Part shown: positions 1 to 6,689 of the stretch, piece after piece
How positions within the stretch are numbered: position 1 is the first letter of the stretch
How the letters are laid out: each line of letters begins with the position of its first letter
Assembly: GCA_964432945.1 (NCBI GenBank)
Contig: CAYSPO010000019.1
Span: forward strand, 1 to 26,516
Length of the DNA stretch: 26,516 bases
Direction of reading: 5' to 3'
Origin: CAYSPO01 sp964432945
Lineage (GTDB): Bacteria; Bacillota; Clostridia; Tissierellales; Peptoniphilaceae
Program-made: the position numbers and the translations under genes
Notes under the pieces: generated by a model
What the model saw: the letters and a program-made list of their open reading frames with translations, nothing else
The model's database searches: none
What the model was told of the DNA's origin: nothing

Positions 1-890
1 ACAAATCCTGATTGGAATATATAAAGAGGTTTTTTTATTGTAAATATTTCTCTTTCACTTAACTTTTCAACTAATAGATATATAGCTAATAGCAATATAA
101 ATCCTAAAGCTAAACTGTGAACATGAACCTTTGATAAATGAGTTACTCCGGTAAAATCATAGAATTTAGTAAATTCCCTATAAAATACTCCTCCTATTAA
201 TCCCATAATTAAATTAATAAAAGAAATACCTAAAATATTTATTCTAGTAAATCTATCTATAAAGAATTTATAACCTGTAACAACTACCATCAAGTATGCT
301 ACAGTTTTTGGCATCATCAATGCTCCAACTACTGGATATTTTTGACTCCAAAGCACTACTGGTGCATAAAATAAGAAGCTTAATAATATATAAAGCCACA
401 TATTTTTTAATCCAGCTTTATTTCTTTCTTTATACGACAGATAGATTAAGAATATTCCCATTATGGCAAAAGGTATGTTCCTATAAATTCCAAACAGATA
501 GTTGCCTTCTGCTTCTCCCCAATTATTTTGAGGAAGTAACACTAAAATAATACGAATTATTGCTAATGCATATACTATAATCATATTTTTTTTATCTGTA
601 TCACCACTTTGAATACGATAATAGTGATAATATATTAGATAAAATATAGTCATTGTAATACTTGTTATAAATTGTCCCCATGAAAGAGCTAGACTATATC
701 CTTCAAAACCTAATGGACTCAAATGGGAAATAACTCTTGGGATTAAATGAAAGGCATCTCCAAATCCTAATAATATTGCCATAATACCAAATAACTTAGC
801 ATTTTTATTTTTTTCTAATAAAAGACGTACTCCCAGCCCAATAACAATTGCTAAATATGAAATATCAAATAAACTTTCAAATATTTCCAT
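1..890 (-). CDS. Multi-pass membrane protein with DUF2871-like C-terminal part (3' end cut by window edge)
   Basis: The minus-strand frame is open from an ATG at 890 to the window edge, giving about 296 residues with no stop. The start follows the TetR stop codon with no gap, and an AAAGGAG ribosome site lies 8 bases upstream, so the two genes are translationally coupled. The protein has seven or more hydrophobic segments (roughly residues 11-25, 33-50, 70-88, 102-119, 138-153, 164-181, 190-210, 218-235, 258-276). Around residues 230-260 it carries the stretch GGVFYREFTKFYDFTGVT followed by a His-rich VHVHSL. I recognise this as typical of the small DUF2871 membrane family, whose function is unknown. 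The first 200 residues look like a separate membrane domain, so this may be a fusion. Substrate and role are not known. Control by the adjacent TetR regulator is likely. Confidence 0.8.
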   Translation of the reverse strand, partial: MEIFESLFDISYLAIVIGLGVRLLLEKNKNAKLFGIMAILLGFGDAFHLIPRVISHLSPLGFEGYSLALSWGQFITSITMTIFYLIYYHYYRIQSGDTDKKNMIIVYALAIIRIILVLLPQNNWGEAEGNYLFGIYRNIPFAIMGIFLIYLSYKERNKAGLKNMWLYILLSFLFYAPVVLWSQKYPVVGALMMPKTVAYLMVVVTGYKFFIDRFTRINILGISFINLIMGLIGGVFYREFTKFYDFTGVTHLSKVHVHSLALGFILLLAIYLLVEKLSEREIFTIKKPLYIFQSGF

Positions 891-1463
891 CTACTCTACT
901 CCTTTCATCAACCACTGAACATGTAGTTGATATTTGCTTTTAAATTCTTCTTTTGTCCATCCTTCTTGAAAATTTCTTTTTATTAGCATATGCAAAACTC
1001 CCTTTAGATAATGCATTTTTTCTATATCCATAGCTCCAGAATTTTCGGGATTAATAAAGATTTGTGAATGTTCCTCATTAATCTTATTCCATCTTTCAGT
1101 TAGGCTTTCAGTCCAATATAAATAGCTGTTTTTATAGATAAGATATGATTCTTCTCTAAATAAAATATCTGAGAGTTTATCCTTATATTTATCTAAGCTA
1201 AGCTCTAGGTTTCCAGTTTCATTATTTAGTATAGTCATAAATAAAGTATGGATATCTAGTATTTCATTATTTATAACTTCAAAATAAGCATCTTCAAGAT
1301 CTTCGAAATATTGATAGAAGCTTCCTCGGGGAATTCCAAGCTCTTCTACAATTTCTTTTACAGTTACATTTTGAAAGGGCTTCTTTTGAAATATCCTAAT
1401 CATAACTTCTAATATTCTTTTTCTTTTTTTTACCTCTAAATTATAAAAAGTTTCTTTTGCCAA
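891..1463 (-). CDS. TetR/AcrR-family transcriptional regulator
   Basis: This 190-residue protein has the usual TetR size. The N-terminal helix-turn-helix lies at about residues 33-52, with the typical sequence TVKEIVEELGIPRGSFYQYF followed by an acidic segment. The C-terminal ligand-binding half is divergent, as usual, and does not reveal the effector. The start is TTG, supported by an AAGGTGAT ribosome site six bases upstream. No ATG would keep the complete DNA-binding domain. A good promoter and a perfect palindrome lie just upstream, which suggests that the protein represses its own transcript. That transcript also carries the following membrane-protein gene, which starts at the base after this gene's stop codon. 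The likely regulon is therefore this two-gene operon, with the membrane protein as the regulated output. The family call is firm; the ligand is unknown. Confidence 0.9.
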   Translation of the reverse strand: MAKETFYNLEVKKRKRILEVMIRIFQKKPFQNVTVKEIVEELGIPRGSFYQYFEDLEDAYFEVINNEILDIHTLFMTILNNETGNLELSLDKYKDKLSDILFREESYLIYKNSYLYWTESLTERWNKINEEHSQIFINPENSGAMDIEKMHYLKGVLHMLIKRNFQEGWTKEEFKSKYQLHVQWLMKGVE

Positions 1464-1496
1464 TTAAATCACCTTATGCTAATAATATTATTAAAA

Positions 1497-1509
1497 TGAC
1501 ACTGTGTCA
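1497..1509. promoter_or_regulatory. Probable TetR operator palindrome
   Basis: The sequence TGACAC-T-GTGTCA is a perfect 13-bp inverted repeat around one central base. It lies 7 bases downstream of the predicted -10 box of the TetR promoter, so it covers the expected transcription start, a standard position for a self-repressing operator. Assigning it to this regulator is inference from position and symmetry. Confidence 0.65.
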
Positions 1510-1516
1510 CTTAATG

Positions 1517-1545
1517 AGTATACAATATGAATCTCTATTTTACAA
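1517..1545 (-). promoter_or_regulatory. Promoter of the TetR/membrane-protein operon
   Basis: Reading the minus strand, a -35 box TTGTAA (1545-1540) and a -10 box TATACT (1522-1517) are separated by exactly 17 bases. The predicted start falls near 1510, inside the palindrome, about 45 bases upstream of the TTG start codon. Confidence 0.65.
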
Positions 1546-1593
1546 TCTCAAATAATTACTTTCATTTAAGCTTTATTTTATAATTTATTAAAA

Positions 1594-1633
1594 CAAAAAA
1601 AGCCTAACTATATTTTAATTCTTATAGTTAGAC
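1594..1633 (-). terminator. Rho-independent terminator of the MurE-like ligase gene
   Basis: On the minus strand a 9-bp perfect stem CTAACTATA/TATAGTTAG encloses a 10-base loop and is followed by GC and a run of seven T. It begins about 15 bases after the ligase stop codon. It separates the ligase transcript from the TetR promoter downstream on the same strand. Confidence 0.8.
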
Positions 1634-1647
1634 TTTTAATTAATATT

Positions 1648-3174
1648 CTATTTATCCATTCCTGCTACCCTATTTTCTAAAGGTTTATATAATTCTTTTT
1701 TATCTTTTTCTGGATATCTTTCGGCTATTCTATCTAAGATTAACTTTCCACCATAATCCATTCCTTGACAGCCTGCAAGTAATAATACATCGCCTTCTTC
1801 TACTTGATCTAAAGCTGTATCTAAGGCCTCACCTAGTTCGTCATATAAAGTGTATTCTTGAACTCCATCCATCTTTTCTTTGAATATCGCTTCTTCTTCA
1901 GGGTGAACGAAATCATGATCTTCTACTATTTCTGTACTTTTAGTAACTAAAAGTGATTTTAGTTTAAGCTTATCCTTCCATTTCAAGAAGGTTTCTGCAT
2001 TTTCTCCATTAACGGTAACTCCTCTATTTCCTCTTATGGCATATAAGATAACTGCATTTTTATAATCCATTTTAGATAGGGTTTGAAGTGTCATATTAAT
2101 GTTTTCAATATTAGCGAAATGGTCATCTAAGATTTTGAATTCATCGTCATAGATTTGCTCAAATCTTCTTTCAATTCCCCTATAATTTTCTAATCCCTTA
2201 GCTATTGTATCTATATCTATACCATCGCTTGCAGCCATAGCAGCAGCTGAAAGTGCATTAACAATTGATTGATAACCAGCAACATTTAATTTAATTGTTT
2301 TTCTTTGTTCTTTTCCAGTAAATTTATCCGAAAGCACTAAATCGAACTCACCAAAACCAGTAGAAATATCTTTGTTTTCTGCATATACGTCAGCTGACGA
2401 ATTTTGGTCGCTAAAAGTTATAACCTTAGCTTTTGTTTTTGGGATAAGACTTTTTGCGTATTCATCTTCTATATTAATTATGGCAAATGCATCTTCAGAA
2501 GCGTTAGTTATAGTTTTTTGTTTTTCTTCAAAATATTTTTCGAAACTTCCATGTTGATCTATATGTTCTCTTGTAATATTATTCATACAAACTATATCAA
2601 AGTCTATCCCACCAACTCTGAACATTTCTTGTCCAACAGAAGAAACTTCCATTATGCAAGTATCTATTCCTTCATCTAACATACTTTTAAATATTCCTTG
2701 AAGTTCTAGACTTTCAGGAGTAGTTAGTTTTGAGGCAACTTCCTCATCTCCAACTTTATACATTACTGTTCCTAGAAGTCCAGGTTGAATATTATTAGCT
2801 TCTAAAATTGCATTTAACATCATTGATGTAGAAGTTTTACCATTTGATGCTGTGATACCAAAAACTTTCAATTGATCTGATGGGTGACCATAATAGTTAT
2901 TTGATAAGACTGAAAGAGCTTTTCTATTGTTTTTAGTTTTATAAGTTGGAACATTAAAGTCCACATCTTTCGTAACTAATATTGCAACTGCTCCTCTTGA
3001 GATTGCATCTTCTATATAATCATGTCCATCTACCTCATAACCATCAATAGCTACAAAAAGTCCCCCTTCTTTAACTTTTCTTGAATTATAGTAAACCATA
3101 TCTATATTTAATTCTGGGTTTTCATTTTTTGCATCTATAATTTCTACATTTTTTAAAAGTTCTTTTAGTTTCAT
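1648..3174 (-). CDS. MurE-like Mur ligase with unusual substrate-binding region
   Basis: This is a 508-residue ATP-dependent amide ligase of the Mur family. I chose the ATG at 3174 rather than 3198 because AAAGGAGG lies five bases upstream of 3174. The N-terminal domain keeps the MurE-like NSRKVKEGGLF motif (about 30-40). The central domain has the P-loop ITASNGKTS (107-115), TTPESLE (151-157), MEVSSVG (175-181), the HIDQHGS motif (204-210) with the candidate carbamylated lysine near 218, and an NALSAAA segment (306-312). The C-terminal domain starts at YRGIERRFE (331-339). There the usual GCGGDRD-type and DNPR/DDPR-type motifs, which bind the third amino acid in MurE, are not recognisable; RGNRG and TKSTEIVEDHD stand in similar places. 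It could be a divergent lysine/ornithine-adding MurE or a paralog with another substrate. It is transcribed alone. Confidence 0.8.
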   Translation of the reverse strand: MKLKELLKNVEIIDAKNENPELNIDMVYYNSRKVKEGGLFVAIDGYEVDGHDYIEDAISRGAVAILVTKDVDFNVPTYKTKNNRKALSVLSNNYYGHPSDQLKVFGITASNGKTSTSMMLNAILEANNIQPGLLGTVMYKVGDEEVASKLTTPESLELQGIFKSMLDEGIDTCIMEVSSVGQEMFRVGGIDFDIVCMNNITREHIDQHGSFEKYFEEKQKTITNASEDAFAIINIEDEYAKSLIPKTKAKVITFSDQNSSADVYAENKDISTGFGEFDLVLSDKFTGKEQRKTIKLNVAGYQSIVNALSAAAMAASDGIDIDTIAKGLENYRGIERRFEQIYDDEFKILDDHFANIENINMTLQTLSKMDYKNAVILYAIRGNRGVTVNGENAETFLKWKDKLKLKSLLVTKSTEIVEDHDFVHPEEEAIFKEKMDGVQEYTLYDELGEALDTALDQVEEGDVLLLAGCQGMDYGGKLILDRIAERYPEKDKKELYKPLENRVAGMDK

Positions 3175-3206
3175 TTTTCCTCCTTTAAACTTACACATTC
3201 ATCATC

Positions 3207-3235
3207 ATTATACTTGAAGGATTTTTCTTTAGCAA
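3207..3235 (-). promoter_or_regulatory. Promoter of the MurE-like ligase gene
   Basis: On the minus strand, TTGCTA (3235-3230) and a perfect TATAAT (3212-3207) are spaced by 17 bases. The transcript would start near 3200, about 25 bases before the chosen ATG at 3174. This further supports the shorter start over the one at 3198. Confidence 0.65.
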
Positions 3236-3268
3236 ACTATTGTGTTTTTAGCTTGACCTATTAAAATC

Positions 3269-3277
3269 TGATATAAT
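3269..3277 (+). promoter_or_regulatory. Extended -10 promoter of the ACT/DUF711 operon
   Basis: TG-A-TATAAT at 3269-3277 forms an extended -10 element 35 bases upstream of the ATG of the ACT-domain gene. No good -35 box lies 16-18 bases upstream; a TTGACC at 3253 is too close at 13 bases. A second TATAAT at 3290 is too near the gene to be the main site. This is the only intergenic space from which the plus-strand operon could be transcribed. Confidence 0.5.
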
Positions 3278-3311
3278 ATTTTCAATATGTATAATAAGAA
3301 AGGAAATTAAT

Positions 3312-3581
3312 ATGAAAGCTATAATTACAGCAATAGGAGTGGATCAAGTCGGTGTGGTTCACAGCATTTCAGGTTTATTGAAAAAATATAATCTGAATAT
3401 TATTAATCTAAATCAAAACATTATGGACGATTATTTTACTATGATTGTCATTGTCGGAATTGACAAAGCTAATGCAGATTTTAGTGAAATCGTTGAGGCT
3501 TTTGAAGAGCTAGGAAAAGAACTTAAACTTGAGCTAAAAATTCAGCACGAGGATATTTTCAATTCCATGTATAACATATAG
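3312..3581 (+). CDS. ACT-domain protein, UPF0237 family
   Basis: This 89-residue protein is a single ACT fold and nothing else, the usual size of the UPF0237 family. The beta-alpha-beta pattern is visible: MKAIITAIGVDQVGVVHSI with the conserved G/V-rich turn at about 9-15, then the helix HSISGLLKKYNLNI, then the strand NIMDDYFTMIVIVGI. ACT domains usually bind an amino acid and control a partner enzyme. The ribosome site AAAGGAAA precedes the ATG. Nine bases after its stop the DUF711 gene starts. This gene pair is found side by side in many Firmicutes and archaea, so the ACT protein is probably a regulatory subunit or sensor for the DUF711 protein. The ligand is not known. Confidence 0.88.
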   Translation: MKAIITAIGVDQVGVVHSISGLLKKYNLNIINLNQNIMDDYFTMIVIVGIDKANADFSEIVEAFEELGKELKLELKIQHEDIFNSMYNI

Positions 3582-3589
3582 GAGGACTT

Positions 3590-4945
3590 ATGGAATTTAA
3601 TAACTTTATAGAAACCTATAAGATGATTGAAGAAGACCTTCTAGATATTAGAACTATTACTATGGGAATTTCCCTGTTAGACTGTATTGATTCAGATCCT
3701 AAAAGAGCTTGTCAAAGAATTTATGACAAAATGATGAAAAAATCTGAAAATTTCATTGAAACTTCTCAGTCTGTTTCAAAAAAATATGGTGTTCCAATAA
3801 TAAACAATAGGATATCTGTTACCCCTATCTCACTTATTGCTGGAGCTACTAATCTTGATGATTATACAATGTATGCTGAAGTTCTTGATAAGGTTTCCAA
3901 AGAAATCGGTGTCAATTTTATCGGTGGGTTTTCTGCACTTGTAGATAAAGGCTTTAATAAGGGAGATTTAGTACTACTTAACTCTATTCCAAATGCTATC
4001 TCTTGTACTGATAATGTTTGCTCAAGTGTAAATATTGGTTCAACAAAAGCAGGAATTAATATGGATGCAGTTAAAATTCTTGGAAATACTATCTTAGACT
4101 TAGCAGAAAGAACTAAAGATGCAGATTCAATAGGCTGCGCTAAACTGGTTGTATTTTCTAATGCTGTTGAAGATAATCCATTTATGGCTGGTGCATTTCA
4201 TGGTATAGCTAATTCTGATACTGTTATAAGTGTTGGAATATCAGGCCCTGGAACTGTTAAATCAGCCCTAGAAAAAGTAAGAGGAGAAAGCTTTGAAGTA
4301 GTTTCTGATACTATTAAGGAAACAACTTTCAAAATAACCAGATTAGGTCAGCTTGTAGGGAAAGAAATTGCCTCAAATCTGGGCTTAGAATTTGGAATTG
4401 TAGACCTTTCTCTAGCTCCTACTCCTGCTATAGGAGACTCTGTTGGTAGAATTCTAGAAGAAATTGGCGTTGATCATTTTGGTGGCCATGGTTCGACTGC
4501 AGCTCTTGCTTTATTAAATGATGCTGTAAAAAAAGGTGGAATTATGGCATCTTCAAATGTTGGAGGACTTTCTGGAGCCTTTATTCCTGTATCAGAAGAT
4601 GAAGGAGTTATTGAAGCTGCAACAAATGGGTATATAAGCTTCGATAAGCTAGAAGCTATGACCTGTGTTTGTTCAGTAGGACTTGATATGATTGCAATTC
4701 CTGGGGATACTCCAGCCGCTACAATTTCTGGAATAATTGCTGATGAAGCAGCTATAGGAATGGTTAATGGTAAGACAACTGCAGTAAGAGTGATTCCTGT
4801 TCACGGAAAATCTGTAGGTGAAACTGCTCACTTCGGTGGTCTTTTAGGATATGCTCCGATAATGGACATTGGTAACACTTCTAGCCAAAGATTTGTTGAC
4901 AGAGGTGGAAGAATACCGCCTCCACTACATTCATTTAAAAATTAA
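3590..4945 (+). CDS. DUF711 / UPF0210 protein (PFL-fold family)
   Basis: This 451-residue protein matches the usual length of the UPF0210 (DUF711) family, which databases often call 'PFL family protein' because its fold resembles pyruvate formate-lyase. Recognisable landmarks are the N-terminal DIRTITMGISLLDC (about 19-32), a Gly/Ser-rich GISGPGTVKSALE (about 218-230), DHFGGHGST, a TCVCSVGLDMIAIPGDT segment and a C-terminal VPVHGKSVGE-type segment (here IPVHGKSVGE) with DIGNTSSQRFVDRGGR. No C-terminal glycyl-radical motif of the RVSGY type is present, so it should not be treated as a true glycyl-radical enzyme. TAGGAGGACTT gives a strong ribosome site. It is cotranscribed with the ACT protein upstream and the glutaredoxin-like and thioesterase genes downstream. 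Its biochemical role is unknown. Confidence 0.88.
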   Translation: MEFNNFIETYKMIEEDLLDIRTITMGISLLDCIDSDPKRACQRIYDKMMKKSENFIETSQSVSKKYGVPIINNRISVTPISLIAGATNLDDYTMYAEVLDKVSKEIGVNFIGGFSALVDKGFNKGDLVLLNSIPNAISCTDNVCSSVNIGSTKAGINMDAVKILGNTILDLAERTKDADSIGCAKLVVFSNAVEDNPFMAGAFHGIANSDTVISVGISGPGTVKSALEKVRGESFEVVSDTIKETTFKITRLGQLVGKEIASNLGLEFGIVDLSLAPTPAIGDSVGRILEEIGVDHFGGHGSTAALALLNDAVKKGGIMASSNVGGLSGAFIPVSEDEGVIEAATNGYISFDKLEAMTCVCSVGLDMIAIPGDTPAATISGIIADEAAIGMVNGKTTAVRVIPVHGKSVGETAHFGGLLGYAPIMDIGNTSSQRFVDRGGRIPPPLHSFKN

Positions 4946-4957
4946 AGGAGTGATTTT

Positions 4958-5191
4958 TTGACTAATTACAAGTTATACTATATGCCAGAATGTCCTTTCT
5001 GCAAAAAAGTTGAGAGGGTTATAAAAAAATACAATGTAGATATACCTCTTGCTAATATCCACGAAGATGATAATAGAAGTGAACTTGAAGAAAAAGGTGG
5101 TATGGTTCAAGTACCTGCTTTATTAATCGATGATAAAGTTTTATATGAATCAAGTGATATTGTTAAGTATATTAAAGAACATTTAATTTAG
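4958..5191 (+). CDS. Glutaredoxin-like protein with CPFC active site
   Basis: This 77-residue thioredoxin-fold protein has the redox motif CPFC at residues 12-15, the cis-proline region VQVPAL (50-55) and the C-terminal ESSDIVKYI segment (64-72) typical of glutaredoxin and the N-terminal domain of glutathione S-transferases. The start is TTG, preceded by AAAGGAGTG; no ATG is available before the active site. It begins 12 bases after the DUF711 stop codon and ends 15 bases before the next ATG, so it belongs to the operon. It probably reduces disulfides or mixed disulfides using a low-molecular-weight thiol. Whether it serves the DUF711 protein, whose CxC-type cysteines (TCVC) are visible, is only a guess. 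Confidence 0.88.
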   Translation: MTNYKLYYMPECPFCKKVERVIKKYNVDIPLANIHEDDNRSELEEKGGMVQVPALLIDDKVLYESSDIVKYIKEHLI

Positions 5192-5206
5192 AATTTGGCG
5201 GTACCT

Positions 5207-5602
5207 ATGAATTATGAAGAATTAAAAGAAAAACTCCAAATACAATTAAGGCCTTTGGAATTAAAAAATCTTACACTTACTGATTTTTATCCAGGTTCTT
5301 GTAATCTAGAGCTTGAACTTGATGAAAAGCAATTAAATCATCTTGGTATAGTGCATGGTGGAATAACTTTTGCAGTATGCGATAGCTGTGCCGGCATAAC
5401 TGCTAATAGTTTAGACAAACAAGCTGTTACATTAAGTGCTAATATCAATTATATTAAATCCCTAAAGGCAGGTAAAATTAGAGCTAGCTCGCAAACTCTT
5501 CATAATGGTAGGACAAGTTTAGTTATCAATGTTAAAGCCTATAACGATGAAGATATCATTATAGCTGATGCTAACTTTACTATGTATATTTTAAATAAAT
5601 AA
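5207..5602 (+). CDS. PaaI-type hotdog-fold thioesterase
   Basis: This 131-residue protein has the single hotdog domain of the PaaI/4HBT group. The core motif NHLGIVHGGITFAVCDS (44-60) holds the conserved N44, HGG 50-52 and D59 that line the acyl-CoA site in this family. The later strands NINYIKSLKAG and LVINVKAYNDED complete the fold. I chose the ATG at 5207 because a GGCGGT ribosome-like site lies just upstream; the TTG at 5195 has none. It would hydrolyse an acyl-CoA or acyl-protein thioester; the substrate cannot be read from the sequence. It is the last gene of the ACT/DUF711 operon and is followed five bases later by the terminator stem. Confidence 0.85.
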   Translation: MNYEELKEKLQIQLRPLELKNLTLTDFYPGSCNLELELDEKQLNHLGIVHGGITFAVCDSCAGITANSLDKQAVTLSANINYIKSLKAGKIRASSQTLHNGRTSLVINVKAYNDEDIIIADANFTMYILNK

Positions 5603-5606
5603 TAAC

Positions 5607-5645
5607 ATCCCAGGTGTAAAAGTAAATTTACCCTGGGATTTTTTC
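5607..5645 (+). terminator. Rho-independent terminator of the ACT/DUF711 operon
   Basis: A perfect outer stem ATCCCAGG/CCTGGGAT continues, after a one-base bulge, into GTAAA/TTTAC around a six-base loop, and is followed by TTTTTTC. It starts four bases after the thioesterase stop codon. The hairpin would also form on the minus strand behind folP, but no T run follows there. Confidence 0.88.
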
Positions 5646-5680
5646 TTATTATAATTATAAAATAATAATCAATTTACATC

Positions 5681-6640
5681 TTATCTATCATTATTTTTCT
5701 TTTCATATCTCTTTAGTTCAACATCTTCCATAGATTTATTTAGCCTAACTGCATCTCCTATTATTTTCCCAAAATGGTGAAATTCAGCAGTATGAACTCT
5801 TAATATATTATAACCCTTATATGCAGCTATTCCCGTTAAAATTGATGATGCCATATCTTTCTCATTTAATATATCTTCTTTTTGAGGGTGGTTGTTTTCT
5901 TCTAAAAGACTAACTATAAATCTCTTTCTTGAAACTCCTACAAAACTTAAATACCCCATTTCATTAATTAAACTAGACATTTCAAAAAGTTCTAAATTTT
6001 CATTTCTAGTCAAACCAAAACCAATTCCTGGATCAAGAATTAACCTATTATCTTCTATGTTAGCTTTATAAGCAATATTAATAGACTTTCTTAAGTAATA
6101 AACCATTGCCTCTTGAATTGGCATATTTTCCATCTGATTTATTTCTTCATCTGAAAAAACACCTTGACCGCCAAAACTAGGAAACTTTTTAGAATTAATA
6201 TTGTTAGGTCTTGCTATAACTGGGTTAAACATTAAAATTGCTCCAGCATTATGCTTACTTACTACGTCTGCCATTTTAGAATCACCGATAAATCCGGTAA
6301 TGTCATTAATTATATCCGCTCCTGCTATCAAGGCAGCTTCTGCAACTTCAGCTTTCCATGTATCTACTGATATAGGTATATCTGAAATTTCTCTTATAGA
6401 TTTTATTACTGGTACAACTCTAGATATCTCTTCTTGTATTTGAACATATTCAGAGCCTGGTCTAGTAGATTCTCCTCCTATATCCAACATTTGGCAGCCA
6501 TCTTCTATTAGTTCCTTTGCTCTTTCAACTGCATTTTCTACATGAAGATATCTTCCCCCGTCTGAAAATGAGTCTGGGGTTGCGTTTATAATTCCACAAA
6601 GGATTGTTTCTTTTTTATCTAATTCATTAATAAAAAAAAT
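5681..6640 (-). CDS. folP: Dihydropteroate synthase; start codon unresolved
   Basis: FolP joins 4-aminobenzoate to dihydropterin pyrophosphate in folate synthesis. The first ATG (6490) would remove the conserved N-terminus, because the frame runs upstream through INATPDSFSDGG and GCQMLDIGGESTRPG. In that frame no ATG, GTG or TTG exists back to the stop codon near 6668. I placed the start at ATT 6640, five bases after AGGTG; about 319 residues result. Alternatively the GTG at 6648 is used and the 8-T run (6632-6639) has lost one base. Core motifs are NATPDSF (19-25), GGESTRPG (55-62), SVDTWKAE, NDITG, DPGIGFG, GVSRKRF and RVH. Unusual points are MFNP in place of the common MHM, a long loop rich in Asn/Gly after it, and RVHT instead of RVHD. 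It lies 49 bases behind the SbcC-like gene. Confidence 0.85.
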   Translation of the reverse strand: MFFINELDKKETILCGIINATPDSFSDGGRYLHVENAVERAKELIEDGCQMLDIGGESTRPGSEYVQIQEEISRVVPVIKSIREISDIPISVDTWKAEVAEAALIAGADIINDITGFIGDSKMADVVSKHNAGAILMFNPVIARPNNINSKKFPSFGGQGVFSDEEINQMENMPIQEAMVYYLRKSINIAYKANIEDNRLILDPGIGFGLTRNENLELFEMSSLINEMGYLSFVGVSRKRFIVSLLEENNHPQKEDILNEKDMASSILTGIAAYKGYNILRVHTAEFHHFGKIIGDAVRLNKSMEDVELKRYEKKNNDR

Positions 6641-6689
6641 AATATCACCTAGCCTTCTTATACAAACTTTCTTTAATTATTCTTTAAAA

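Noticed and set aside
296..550. Plus-strand frame of 84 codons
   Set aside because: It is antisense to the membrane-protein gene at the left edge, which has an excellent start and DUF2871-like motifs; no ribosome site.
2372..2679. Two overlapping plus-strand frames within the MurE-like ligase gene
   Set aside because: They are antisense to a well-conserved protein and have no ribosome site or recognisable content.
3590..4945. DUF711 protein as a true pyruvate formate-lyase or glycyl-radical enzyme
   Set aside because: No glycyl-radical motif near the C-terminus and no activating enzyme nearby; only the fold name is shared.
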